From: Synechococcus sp. CBW1108 | GTDB taxonomy: Bacteria; Cyanobacteriota; Cyanobacteriia; PCC-6307; Cyanobiaceae | Assembly (NCBI RefSeq): GCF_015840335.1 | Contig: NZ_CP060395.1 | Coordinates: 1,711,277-1,775,276, forward strand | DNA: 64,000 bases | Direction: 5' to 3' | The notes under the pieces: generated by a model | Databases searched by the model: none | What the model saw: only the letters and a program-made list of their open reading frames with translations | Told to the model about the DNA's origin: nothing | Position numbers and translations under genes: made by a program | In this document: positions 1-7,605 of the stretch, piece by piece | Layout of the letters: every line of letters begins with the position of its first letter | Position numbering within the stretch: the stretch's first letter is position 1

Positions 1-1
1 G

Positions 2-349
2 CGGCTCCAGTCGATGGGCTTCCAGCCCGATGGCTCCCTCTGGATGCTGGCCCGGGGCGCCCAGATCCGCTTCAACCCTCCTGGCGGCAACGTGGAGGAG
101 TGGGGTAAGGCCGTGATCCCGATCACCAATGGCTTCGGTTATCTCGATATGGCCTGGGCCCCCGATGGTTCAATCTGGACCGGTGGCGGCAGCAGCACCC
201 TGCTGGTGTCAGCCGACGGCGGCAAGAGCTGGCAGAAGGATCCGGTGGGGGCCCAGCAGCCTTCCAACTTCACCCGGATCAGCTTTGGCGCCGATGGCAA
301 GGGCTTCGTGCTGGGTGAGCGGGGCTCCTTGTTGCGCTGGGTGGGCTGA
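2..349 (+). CDS. ycf48: Photosystem II assembly factor Ycf48/HCF136, 3' part
   Basis: C-terminal ~115 residues of a protein whose start lies upstream of the window. The visible part has the sialidase/BNR-like repeat pattern of Ycf48 (a GGKSW turn followed by a hydrophobic strand, ending in GERGSLLRW). Ycf48 is a lumenal seven-bladed beta-propeller that binds precursor D1 and helps build the photosystem II reaction centre. The family is known to lie directly upstream of psbEFLJ in cyanobacteria, and psbE begins 111 bases after this stop codon, which supports the call. Signal peptide and N-terminal blades cannot be checked here. Confidence 0.9.
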   Translation, partial: RLQSMGFQPDGSLWMLARGAQIRFNPPGGNVEEWGKAVIPITNGFGYLDMAWAPDGSIWTGGGSSTLLVSADGGKSWQKDPVGAQQPSNFTRISFGADGKGFVLGERGSLLRWVG

Positions 350-460
350 CCCCTGACCCTCACCTCTGAGCTCGGCCGCCAACTTCTGTAACCAAGCGCC
401 CCTGTCACTCCCTCCAGCCGGCTCCACACCCCTAGGATCAATTCGCTGAACGCTTCCGCT

Positions 461-709
461 ATGGCTGCCGGCTCAACTGGAGAACGCCCGTTCTTCGAGA
501 TCATTACGAGCATTCGCTACTGGGTGATCCATGCGGTCACCCTGCCCGCCATCTTCCTGGCTGGCTTCATGTTTGTGTCCACGGGCCTGGCCTACGACGC
601 CTTCGGAACGCCCCGCCCTGATGCCTACTTCCAGGCCCAGGAGAGCAAGGCTCCTGTGGTCAGCCAGCGCTATGAGGGCAAAAGTCAGCTTGACCTGAGG
701 TTGAAATAG
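461..709 (+). CDS. psbE: Cytochrome b559 subunit alpha (PsbE)
   Basis: 82 residues, the usual length. One transmembrane helix is preceded by the heme-ligand segment [12 protein letters not shown], in which the histidine coordinates the b559 heme together with the PsbF histidine. The lumenal tail contains the conserved [10 protein letters not shown]. PsbE is an essential core subunit of photosystem II in the thylakoid membrane. It is the first gene of a compact four-gene operon psbE-psbF-psbL-psbJ; psbF starts 3 bases after its stop. The 111-base gap upstream should hold the operon promoter, though no clear box was recognised. Confidence 0.98.
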   Translation: MAAGSTGERPFFEIITSIRYWVIHAVTLPAIFLAGFMFVSTGLAYDAFGTPRPDAYFQAQESKAPVVSQRYEGKSQLDLRLK

Positions 710-712
710 GCC

Positions 713-850
713 ATGACCCAGACCCCTGCCCCCACAACGCCCCGCAACTATCCGATCTTCACGGTCCGCTGGTTGTCGATCCATGCCCTCGGGGTGCCCA
801 CGGTGTTTTTCCTGGGAGCCCTTGCGGCCATGCAGTTTGTTCGCCGCTGA
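713..850 (+). CDS. psbF: Cytochrome b559 subunit beta (PsbF)
   Basis: 45 residues, found by reading the gap after psbE. The protein runs [16 protein letters not shown], then [20 protein letters not shown] and ends FVRR. The histidine in [11 protein letters not shown] is the second axial ligand of the cytochrome b559 heme, and one membrane helix follows. Length and sequence match the family throughout. It pairs with PsbE in the thylakoid membrane as part of the photosystem II core. It sits 3 bases after psbE and 34 bases before psbL, consistent with one transcript. Confidence 0.97.
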   Translation: MTQTPAPTTPRNYPIFTVRWLSIHALGVPTVFFLGALAAMQFVRR

Positions 851-884
851 CGTTCGCCGTTGAGCCGGTCCATCCCCTCCAGCC

Positions 885-1004
885 ATGCAACGCTCCCCCA
901 ACCCCAATAACCTGCCGGTCGAACTAAACCGCACCAGCCTTTTTCTCGGCCTGCTCTTCGTGTTCACGATCGGCATTCTTTTCTCGAGCTATTTCTTCAA
1001 TTAA
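885..1004 (+). CDS. psbL: Photosystem II protein L (PsbL)
   Basis: 39 residues starting [20 protein letters not shown], followed by one transmembrane helix ([19 protein letters not shown]). The polar start, the VELNRTSL motif and the YFFN end are diagnostic of PsbL. PsbL lies at the monomer interface of photosystem II and is needed for normal electron flow at the acceptor side. Third gene of the psbEFLJ operon; psbJ begins 29 bases downstream. It is shorter than most ORF-length cut-offs. Confidence 0.97.
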   Translation: MQRSPNPNNLPVELNRTSLFLGLLFVFTIGILFSSYFFN

Positions 1005-1033
1005 TCCCTGTTCAAGTCACCAGGAGCGCCCCA

Positions 1034-1234
1034 ATGAGCGGCAAGAAGTCCAACCTGCCTGACGGCCGGATTCCAGATCGCCTTCCCGATGGTCGCCCGG
1101 CAGTGGCCTGGCGCTCCCGCTGGACCGAAGGGGTGCTACCCCTCTGGCTCGTTGCCACCGCGGGTGGAATGGCTGTGATTTTTGTGGTGGGATTGTTCTT
1201 CTACGGCGCCTACGTGGGAGTGGGTTCGGCCTGA
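1034..1234 (+). CDS. psbJ: Photosystem II protein J (PsbJ)
   Basis: 66 residues with one membrane helix near the C-terminus ([21 protein letters not shown]) ending in the conserved [12 protein letters not shown]. PsbJ is a small photosystem II subunit near cytochrome b559 that affects plastoquinone exchange and assembly. The first ~28 residues form a polar extension rich in Asp, Gly and Arg, typical of the longer PsbJ of picocyanobacteria. Last gene of psbEFLJ. The next gene downstream starts 49 bases later and belongs to a different functional block. Confidence 0.97.
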   Translation: MSGKKSNLPDGRIPDRLPDGRPAVAWRSRWTEGVLPLWLVATAGGMAVIFVVGLFFYGAYVGVGSA

Positions 1235-1283
1235 GTCTTCCCTGACGGCTTGGTCCGTGCTCCCTGCTTGAATCCTTAAGCCG

Positions 1284-1961
1284 TTGCCCAAGAAGCGCCA
1301 GCTGCTCAACAACCCCTTTCTGGCCACTCTGACTGGGGTTCTGCTGAATGGCTATGGCGAATTGGTACGTCGCACCTCCAGGATTAGGATCCAAGCCGAT
1401 CCAGAGGTCGACCGCCTGTTGCATGAAGCAAATGCACCGATTATTTATGCAATCTGGCACTGCCACGTTTTCTTCTTGCCGCTCGTGCGTCTCTATGCAC
1501 GCAAGCCGATTTCCGTTCTTCTAAGTTCCCATCGAGATGCCCAAATCGTCGGGGTAGCTGCCCGAATGCGTGGTCTTGAACTGGTGGAAGGCTCCTCCAC
1601 CCGTGGCGGCACCCGCGCCTATCGCCAGTTGCTAGCCCTCCTGCGGGGGGGGGATTCGGTGTGCATTACCCCCGATGGTCCCAAGGGACCTGCCTTGAAG
1701 TTGAAAGCAGGCATTGTTCACCTTGCTCAGAAATCTGGTTGTGCTGTGGTTCCTGTGGCTGCGGCCTGCACGCGGATGCGCAGGATAAAAACCTGGGACC
1801 AAACCCTTCTACCCCTGCCCTTTGGACGTTGCGTGTTGGAGCTGGGCCCTCCGATCTACATCAGTCCTGAGAGCCCTCTGGATGATCAGCTGGCCCAGTT
1901 GGCTGCTGCTCTCAATGACACGGTCCACCGTGCGTCCGGAAACCTCCTCTCGTCGGCTTGA
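1284..1961 (+). CDS. DUF374 lysophospholipid acyltransferase-like protein, probable lipid A acyltransferase
   Basis: 225 residues from a TTG start. It shows the LPLAT fold signatures of the DUF374 family: WHCHVFFLP near residue 53, then SSHRDAQIV, in which His and Asp form the HxxxxD-like catalytic pair, and a TPDGPKGP motif that in this family contacts the acyl/phosphate substrate. DUF374 proteins transfer acyl groups at the inner membrane and are often coded beside Kdo transferase genes. Here the 3' end touches waaA, the first of four lipid A genes, so a late acyltransferase role in lipid A assembly is a reasonable inference. Base composition is visibly less GC-rich than lpxK and lpxB. Confidence 0.75.
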   Translation: MPKKRQLLNNPFLATLTGVLLNGYGELVRRTSRIRIQADPEVDRLLHEANAPIIYAIWHCHVFFLPLVRLYARKPISVLLSSHRDAQIVGVAARMRGLELVEGSSTRGGTRAYRQLLALLRGGDSVCITPDGPKGPALKLKAGIVHLAQKSGCAVVPVAAACTRMRRIKTWDQTLLPLPFGRCVLELGPPIYISPESPLDDQLAQLAAALNDTVHRASGNLLSSA

Positions 1962-1974
1962 GCGCGCCGCAGCT

Positions 1975-3231
1975 GTGAAGGGCAGTGCCCTGCTTTTGCT
2001 GTTCCGGCTGTTCGCCCTGCTGCTCTCCCCGCTGCTGTTGGCGGTGCTGATCTGGCGCCTGCTGCACGGCAAGGAGGATCCTCGCCGGCTTGGCGAGCGG
2101 CTGGGCCTAAGCGGGTGTCGCCGCCCCCCTGGCCAGTTGGTGTGGCTGCATGCCGCCAGCGTCGGTGAACTGATCAGCCTGTTGCCCTTGCTGCAGCAAT
2201 TGGAAGGGGTGTCTGGTCCCAGACTGCTGCTGACCACGGGCTCGCGAAGTTCGGCCGAGTTGGCGAGCCGCCGCCTGGGGGCTGGGGTGGTTCACCAATA
2301 TGTGCCCCTGGATCACTGGTTGAGTTTTGCCCTCTTTCGCCGCCATTGGCGGCCCGATCTGGGTGTGCTTGCGGAGGCCGAACTCTGGCCTGAGCTGATC
2401 CACGCCATGCCCAGGCCCCTGCTGATCAATGCCCGCATGAGTGGGCGTTCCTTTCGGCGCCATCAGCGGCAGCCTTGGTTCGCCGCTTGGCTGCTGGCGC
2501 GATTTCAGGCCATTCTGGCCCAGTCGCCCCAGGATGGTGAGCGCTTTCGACGTCTGGGGGGCCGCCAGGTGCGCTCAGTGGGGTCCACCAAGCTCGATGC
2601 GGAGCCGCCCAGGGCGGATCCGGCGATCGTGGCAAAGCTGGCCCAGGCGTTCGCCTGCCGTCCAGTGCTGCTGCTGGCCAGTAGCCATGCTGGCGAGGAT
2701 GTTGCCCTGCTGGCCGCCTACCCGGAGCTTCGACGCAGGCTGCCGGCCCTAGCCCTGTTGCTGGTACCCCGCCACCCGCAGCGGGCCCATGAGGTGGCTG
2801 CGGCTGCGGCTCGTGATGGCCTGGCCGTGCGCTGTTGGGGCGAGCTGGCCGGGGGCGCCCCCGCCGAAGCCCTCGATGTGGTGGTGGCCGATCGGATTGG
2901 GGAAATGGGCGCCTGGATCCAGGCCTCCCGTCTTGTGGTGATGGGGGGCAGCTTCGCTTTGGGGGGGAGGGCCATAGGCGGCCACAACCCGCTCGAGCCG
3001 CTTCGGCTCGGCCGCCCGGTGCTGTGTGGTCCCGATATGGCCAACTTCGCCGATCTCACAGAGGAGCTCATTGACACAGGTTGGTTGCTTCAGTGCGCCG
3101 ATCTCCCCCAGCTCTGGCAGGCGGTGGCGGCTCACCCGGCCTGGGCGGCTCTGCCCCAGGGGCCGCCGCCAGAGTTGCAGGGCCCCAGCCGCCTCATCGC
3201 CGCCCTGATCCGTGCGGAGCTCAAGGCCTGA
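1975..3231 (+). CDS. waaA: 3-deoxy-D-manno-octulosonic acid (Kdo) transferase WaaA
   Basis: About 418 residues from GTG 1975; an in-frame ATG at 1915 would add 20 residues and overlap the previous gene. An N-terminal membrane anchor (LLLLFRLFALLLSPLLLAVLIW) is followed by the hallmark WLHAASVGE, whose glutamate is the proposed catalytic base. EAELWPELI, VGSTKLD and the C-terminal GGHNPLEP and GPDMANF segments also match WaaA/KdtA, a GT30 glycosyltransferase. The enzyme adds Kdo from CMP-Kdo to the lipid A precursor on the cytoplasmic face of the inner membrane. The stop overlaps the start of lpxK (TGATG), so the genes are translationally coupled. CMP-Kdo synthesis genes are not in this window. 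Confidence 0.93.
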   Translation: MKGSALLLLFRLFALLLSPLLLAVLIWRLLHGKEDPRRLGERLGLSGCRRPPGQLVWLHAASVGELISLLPLLQQLEGVSGPRLLLTTGSRSSAELASRRLGAGVVHQYVPLDHWLSFALFRRHWRPDLGVLAEAELWPELIHAMPRPLLINARMSGRSFRRHQRQPWFAAWLLARFQAILAQSPQDGERFRRLGGRQVRSVGSTKLDAEPPRADPAIVAKLAQAFACRPVLLLASSHAGEDVALLAAYPELRRRLPALALLLVPRHPQRAHEVAAAAARDGLAVRCWGELAGGAPAEALDVVVADRIGEMGAWIQASRLVVMGGSFALGGRAIGGHNPLEPLRLGRPVLCGPDMANFADLTEELIDTGWLLQCADLPQLWQAVAAHPAWAALPQGPPPELQGPSRLIAALIRAELKA

Positions 3232-4232
3232 TGCTGCTTGCCACCCCCCGCTTCTGGTACGCCCGGCAGCCCACCCTGCTGGCCCGCCTGCTGCAGCCCC
3301 TGGGCTGGCTTTATGCCTTGGGCGTGCGTTGGCATCGGCGCCACAGCCGCCCAGGCCGGCTGCCTGTGGCCGTGCTGTCGGTCGGCAACATCACCTTGGG
3401 CGGCACCGGCAAGACACCCCTGGTGATCGCCCTGGCCCGGGAGCTCCAGCGGCGCGGCTTCACGGTGGCCGTGCTGTTGCGGGGCTATGGCGCCAACAGC
3501 CGCCAGCCCAGGCGGGTGGGCCCGACCGATGCAGCGGCTCTGGTGGGCGATGAGGCCTTGGAAATTCAGCGTTCCCTGCCAGAGGTGGCCGTGTGGGTGG
3601 GAAGGGACCGGTTGGCCGGGGGGGCGGCGGCGATCAGCGCAGGCGCCGATCTGCTGCTGCTCGACGATGGACTGCAGCATTGGCGCCTGGCCCGCGACTG
3701 TGACATCAGCGTGCTCGATCGTCGCCAAGGCCTGGGCAACCGCCTGGTTTTTCCGGCCGGTCCGCTGCGGGAGCCCGTAGATCAGCTGGGGCGCGCCGAT
3801 CTGCTTGTGCTTGCCGGTGCTGGTTTGGCCCCGAGGCCACCAAACTGGCCCTTCGAGAAGCCCTGCTTCTTCCTGACTGGTTGGATCGAGCCACCGGAGC
3901 GGTTGCGGGCAGTGCCCCTGCTGGCCTTCTGCGGCATCGGCCTGCCGGATAAGTTCTTTGCGGCCCTGCGGCAGGCGGGTCTGCAGCTGGTTGGCACCGT
4001 TGGTTTCCCAGATCACCACCCTTATGCTGCTGCAGATCTGGAGCGCCTGGAGTGCCGTGCAGACGCCCATGGCGCCACATTGGTGACCACCTTGAAAGAC
4101 TGGCACCGTCTGCCGGAAGGGTGGGGCGGACGGGTTGTGGCCCTGCCCCTAGTCCTCGATGGCCGGGTAGTGGCGGAGATCGCCTCGGCGGCCCTGGCCA
4201 GGCTGGAGGCCAGACGGGCTGGAACCACCTGA
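3231..4232 (+). CDS. lpxK: Tetraacyldisaccharide 4'-kinase LpxK
   Basis: 333 residues, normal for LpxK. It opens with a short membrane-associated segment, then the Walker A loop GNITLGGTGKTP (Lys61, Thr62) and the family motif LLDDGLQHW, in which the acidic pair lies in the ATP/lipid site. LpxK phosphorylates the 4' position of the lipid A disaccharide at the inner membrane, the step after LpxB and before Kdo transfer. The ATG at 3231 shares a base with the waaA stop; the stop at 4230-4232 directly abuts lpxB. A longer frame upstream exists but overlaps waaA entirely, so the TGATG start was chosen. Confidence 0.93.
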   Translation: MLLATPRFWYARQPTLLARLLQPLGWLYALGVRWHRRHSRPGRLPVAVLSVGNITLGGTGKTPLVIALARELQRRGFTVAVLLRGYGANSRQPRRVGPTDAAALVGDEALEIQRSLPEVAVWVGRDRLAGGAAAISAGADLLLLDDGLQHWRLARDCDISVLDRRQGLGNRLVFPAGPLREPVDQLGRADLLVLAGAGLAPRPPNWPFEKPCFFLTGWIEPPERLRAVPLLAFCGIGLPDKFFAALRQAGLQLVGTVGFPDHHPYAAADLERLECRADAHGATLVTTLKDWHRLPEGWGGRVVALPLVLDGRVVAEIASAALARLEARRAGTT

Positions 4233-5369
4233 ATGGTTGAGTCTCCTGCCAGAGCCTGCCGGATCCTGTTGGTGGCTGGGGAGGCCTCCGGCGACCTCCA
4301 TGGGGGGCACCTAGTGCGGGCGTTCCGCCAGCTTTGCCCCACTGCCGAAGTGGTGGGTGTGGGCGGGGCCCAGCTGGGTGCTGCTGGTATGGAAATCCTG
4401 GCGGATGTGAACAAGCTCTCGGCGGTGGGGCTGGTGGAGATCGCCGGCAGCATTCCGCGCCACTGGCGGGTGATGCGCCTGCTCAAGCAGCAGATGGCAA
4501 GGCATCGCCCGGACCTGGTGGTGCTGGTTGACTATCCGGGCTTCAACCTGATCGTGGCCAGGGAGGCCCACCGCCGGGGCATTCCGGTTTTCTTCTATGT
4601 GGCTCCGCAGGTGTGGGCTTGGGGGAAGGGGCGGGCGCGTCGCATGGCCGGCTTCATCGACCGGCTGGCGGTGATCTTTCCCTTCGAAGAGGCCATCTTC
4701 AATGGCTACGGGCGCCGCTTTGCCAGCTACGTGGGGCACCCCCTGCTCGATGGCTTGGTGGTGAGCTGCGATCGGGCCGACACCCTTCGGAAACACGGCT
4801 TTGACGATGTTCAGCCCCTGCTGGTGCTGATGCCAGGCAGCCGCCGCAGCGAGGTGCGGTTGCTGTTGCCAGCGATGCTGCGGGCGGCCGAACTGCTCAG
4901 CAACGAAGGCTGGCAGGTGGCTCTAGTGCAGGCCCCCACCGTTCCCGAGAGCTACCTGAGCCAGGTGGCCGGCGGCAAACTGCAGGTGCCGCTGATTCGA
5001 GGCGATACCTACAACCTGCTGGCAGCTGCCGACGCCGGCCTGATCGCCTCCGGTACCGCCACCCTGGAGGCTGCCCTGCTGGGCTGCCCTCCGGTGATTG
5101 TGTACCGCTTCTCGTGGTTCACCTATCTGCTGGCTAGGTTGGTCATTGGGCGCCGCTCGATGGGGCTGCCCAATGTGGTGCTCGGCAGGTCGGCCTTTCC
5201 GGAGCTGATCCAGCGCAATTTCAAGCCCGTTCAGCTAGCCCAGGCGGTGCGTGACCTGGCAGCGCGGCGCGGCCTGAATAGGCAGCTAATTGACGAACTG
5301 CGCTCGAAGATGGGGGTGGCGGGCGCCTCGGAGCGCGCTGCCAACCTGATGCTTGAGCTGCTGCGATGA
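4233..5369 (+). CDS. lpxB: Lipid-A-disaccharide synthase LpxB
   Basis: 378 residues, family length. GEASGDLHG at the N-terminus, VDYPGFN, the APQVWAWG stretch, VGHPLLDG, PGSRRSEV and GTATLEAAL are all LpxB (GT19) signatures. The enzyme condenses UDP-diacylglucosamine with lipid X to make the lipid A disaccharide. In most cyanobacteria lpxB sits in an lpxC-fabZ-lpxA-lpxB cluster; here those neighbours are absent and lpxB lies between lpxK and msbA instead. That may mean a second copy or a moved gene. The start overlaps nothing but follows the lpxK stop with no gap; the 3' end overlaps the next gene by ATGA. Confidence 0.93.
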   Translation: MVESPARACRILLVAGEASGDLHGGHLVRAFRQLCPTAEVVGVGGAQLGAAGMEILADVNKLSAVGLVEIAGSIPRHWRVMRLLKQQMARHRPDLVVLVDYPGFNLIVAREAHRRGIPVFFYVAPQVWAWGKGRARRMAGFIDRLAVIFPFEEAIFNGYGRRFASYVGHPLLDGLVVSCDRADTLRKHGFDDVQPLLVLMPGSRRSEVRLLLPAMLRAAELLSNEGWQVALVQAPTVPESYLSQVAGGKLQVPLIRGDTYNLLAAADAGLIASGTATLEAALLGCPPVIVYRFSWFTYLLARLVIGRRSMGLPNVVLGRSAFPELIQRNFKPVQLAQAVRDLAARRGLNRQLIDELRSKMGVAGASERAANLMLELLR

Positions 5370-7117
5370 AAGCTGAGATGAAAGGCCCCCTGCTGTCTCG
5401 CTTCCTGGCCTACGGAAGGCGCTATCTGTGGCCCCTTTTCAGCCTGGCGCTGCTGTTCAATTTTGCCTACGGGGCCTCGACCGCCTTCGTGCCCTTGGTG
5501 ATCCGCTTCCTTTTTGACGACATCCTGCCCTCCAATGACAGGGGCCGTCTTTACCTAGCCCCCGTCGTCATTGTTGGTGTGATTGCCCTGCGGGCGGTAT
5601 CCCAGTTCGTGGGCACCTATCTCACCGAGTCGGTGGGCCAGAGGATCACTGCCGATCTGCGCACGGACATGGCAACCAAGGTGCTCGAGCTGCCCCAGGG
5701 CTATGTGGATAGTCATCCTTCAACCGTGCTGGTGTCTCGGGTTCTGACGGATGTGGATCTAGTCAAGTCTGGCCTGGTGGATGGGTTCTCTTCCCTGATA
5801 AAGGATGGATTGACCCTGATTGCACTGGTGACCGTGGCCTTCTATCAGGACTGGCTGCTGTCTGTGCTCGCCTTCATTCTTTTCCCCCTAGGGGTCTATC
5901 CGGTGCTGCGTTCCTCCAAGAAGGTGCGCCATCATTCCAAAGCGGGCCAGACCCGGCTTGCCCGTTTGGCGGCCTACCTACAGGAGGCCCTGGTGGGCTC
6001 AAGGGTGGTGAAAATCTTCGGCATGCAGGCCTATGAACTGGGTCGTTTTCAGGAGGAGAACAATTCGGTTTTGGCTTCGGCTTTGCGCACCTCCAGGGCC
6101 AAGCTGATCAACCAGCCGCTGATGGAATTTTTGGGCGCTGTGGGTTTCAGTGCAGTGCTGGTTTATGGGGGCGAGACTGTGCTAGCCGGCGACCGCACCA
6201 CCGGCAGTTTCTTCGCATTCCTAACTTCGCTCTATCTTTGTTATGCCCCCTTCAAGGGTATTGCCAGGTCAAATGCCACCCTCCAGCAGGGCCTATCGGC
6301 GGCGGAGGAGCTGTTCACCATCCTCGATGTAGAGGTTGAGCCGAGCGATCCTCTGCGGCCCCAGCCCCTCACGGGTTTCGAGCAGGGGCTGAAGGCCGAG
6401 CAGGTGAGCTTCGCCTATGGTCAGGATGAGGTGATATCCAGCCTGGATCTCGAGGTGCCCTGTGGTGCAACCGTGGCCCTGGTTGGTCCAAGTGGGGGCG
6501 GCAAGAGCACGATCATCGATCTCTTTTGTCGCTTCCACGATCCCCAGCGGGGTCGACTGACGATTGACGGCATCGATTTGAGGCAGGTGGCTCAGGCTGA
6601 TCTGCGCGCCCTCATCTCCGTGGTCGATCAGAACACTTTTCTGTTCAATGACAGCGTTGCCAACAACATCGCCTATGGCCACGCCGAGGCTTCAGTGGAG
6701 ACGATCGAGGCAGCAGCCCGGGCCGCCAATGCCCACAATTTCATAGTGCAGTTGCCCCAGGGCTATGAAACCCCAATTGGTGAGAATGGCACCATGCTCT
6801 CTGGCGGACAGCGTCAGCGCATCGCCATTGCCAGGGCCCTGATCAAGAACGCCCCGATCCTCTTCCTGGATGAGGCCACATCGGCCCTGGATTCCGCCTC
6901 AGAGCAGCTGGTCCAGGAAGCGCTCGACCGCTTGATGCAGCATCGCACCACCTTGGTGGTGGCGCACCGGCTCTCCACCATCGTCAATTCCGATCGGATC
7001 TGTGTTATTGAAGCAGGCAGACTAGTTGAGGCCGGCACCCACAGCGAGCTCCTGGCCAGGGGCGGTCGCTATGAGTCCCTATTTTCCACTCAGTTTGCAA
7101 GGGCTGGAACCCCTTAG
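5366..7117 (+). CDS. msbA: MsbA-like lipid A-core ABC exporter
   Basis: 583 residues in the order of a half-size exporter: six membrane helices (residues ~20-300), then an ATPase domain with Walker A GPSGGGKST (~373), signature LSGGQRQRI (~478), Walker B ILFLDEATSALD and the H-loop AHRLST. Length and the single-chain arrangement fit MsbA, which flips lipid A-core across the inner membrane as a homodimer. The ATGA overlap with lpxB and the run of lipid A genes upstream support that substrate. Sequence alone does not exclude another lipid or drug exporter. A T-rich stretch follows the stop but no clear hairpin. Confidence 0.82.
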   Translation: MKAEMKGPLLSRFLAYGRRYLWPLFSLALLFNFAYGASTAFVPLVIRFLFDDILPSNDRGRLYLAPVVIVGVIALRAVSQFVGTYLTESVGQRITADLRTDMATKVLELPQGYVDSHPSTVLVSRVLTDVDLVKSGLVDGFSSLIKDGLTLIALVTVAFYQDWLLSVLAFILFPLGVYPVLRSSKKVRHHSKAGQTRLARLAAYLQEALVGSRVVKIFGMQAYELGRFQEENNSVLASALRTSRAKLINQPLMEFLGAVGFSAVLVYGGETVLAGDRTTGSFFAFLTSLYLCYAPFKGIARSNATLQQGLSAAEELFTILDVEVEPSDPLRPQPLTGFEQGLKAEQVSFAYGQDEVISSLDLEVPCGATVALVGPSGGGKSTIIDLFCRFHDPQRGRLTIDGIDLRQVAQADLRALISVVDQNTFLFNDSVANNIAYGHAEASVETIEAAARAANAHNFIVQLPQGYETPIGENGTMLSGGQRQRIAIARALIKNAPILFLDEATSALDSASEQLVQEALDRLMQHRTTLVVAHRLSTIVNSDRICVIEAGRLVEAGTHSELLARGGRYESLFSTQFARAGTP

Positions 7118-7329
7118 GGAATTTCCCATAGACGCTTTTCCCTTTTTGGGTTTGCTCTTAGCTTTTGCTTTTACCTTTTGATTGGGCGTTTGCCTTGTTG
7201 TTTGATCTGCTGCTGGAGTCCGCAGCTGCTGCCCACCTATTGCCAGTTTGGTGATAGCATGGGAAGGCTATCAAGCTGTTGGCGGTGAAAGTGAACGATT
7301 CGGTAGATCAGCCTGGTGGCCAGGGGGGT

Positions 7330-7605
7330 ATGGACACCTCCGAAATGACCGATGATCAAATTGTCGCTCAAATTGCAGGTCTCATCCGTAAGTGCGTCCC
7401 TGATGCCCAGGCGGTTGCAATTGGCATGGATTCCAGGCTGGTTGAAGATATTGGCATTGACTCCCTGGGCGCCTACGAATTAATCATGGAAGCGGAAGAC
7501 CTTTTCCATATTGAAATCACTGATTCCCAGGTTGAAGGCATAAAGACAATCGCCGACCTGATTGCCATCGTGCGTGGGCCTGTCGTGCAAGGGCCTAATG
7601 CCTGA
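7330..7605 (+). CDS. Divergent acyl carrier protein
   Basis: About 91 residues from ATG 7330; the frame can be read from TTG 7279 or GTG 7285, and ATG 7345 is also possible. The fold is that of an ACP: helix I (DDQIVAQIAGLIRK), the phosphopantetheine site GIDSLGAYEL with Ser45, and an acidic recognition helix. It differs clearly from the housekeeping cyanobacterial ACP, whose site reads GADSLDTVEL. It overlaps the following ketosynthase by 8 bases, so the two are coupled. Codon use is visibly less GC-rich than most of the window. Placement after five lipid A genes suggests it carries a special acyl chain, which is inference. Confidence 0.85.
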   Translation: MDTSEMTDDQIVAQIAGLIRKCVPDAQAVAIGMDSRLVEDIGIDSLGAYELIMEAEDLFHIEITDSQVEGIKTIADLIAIVRGPVVQGPNA

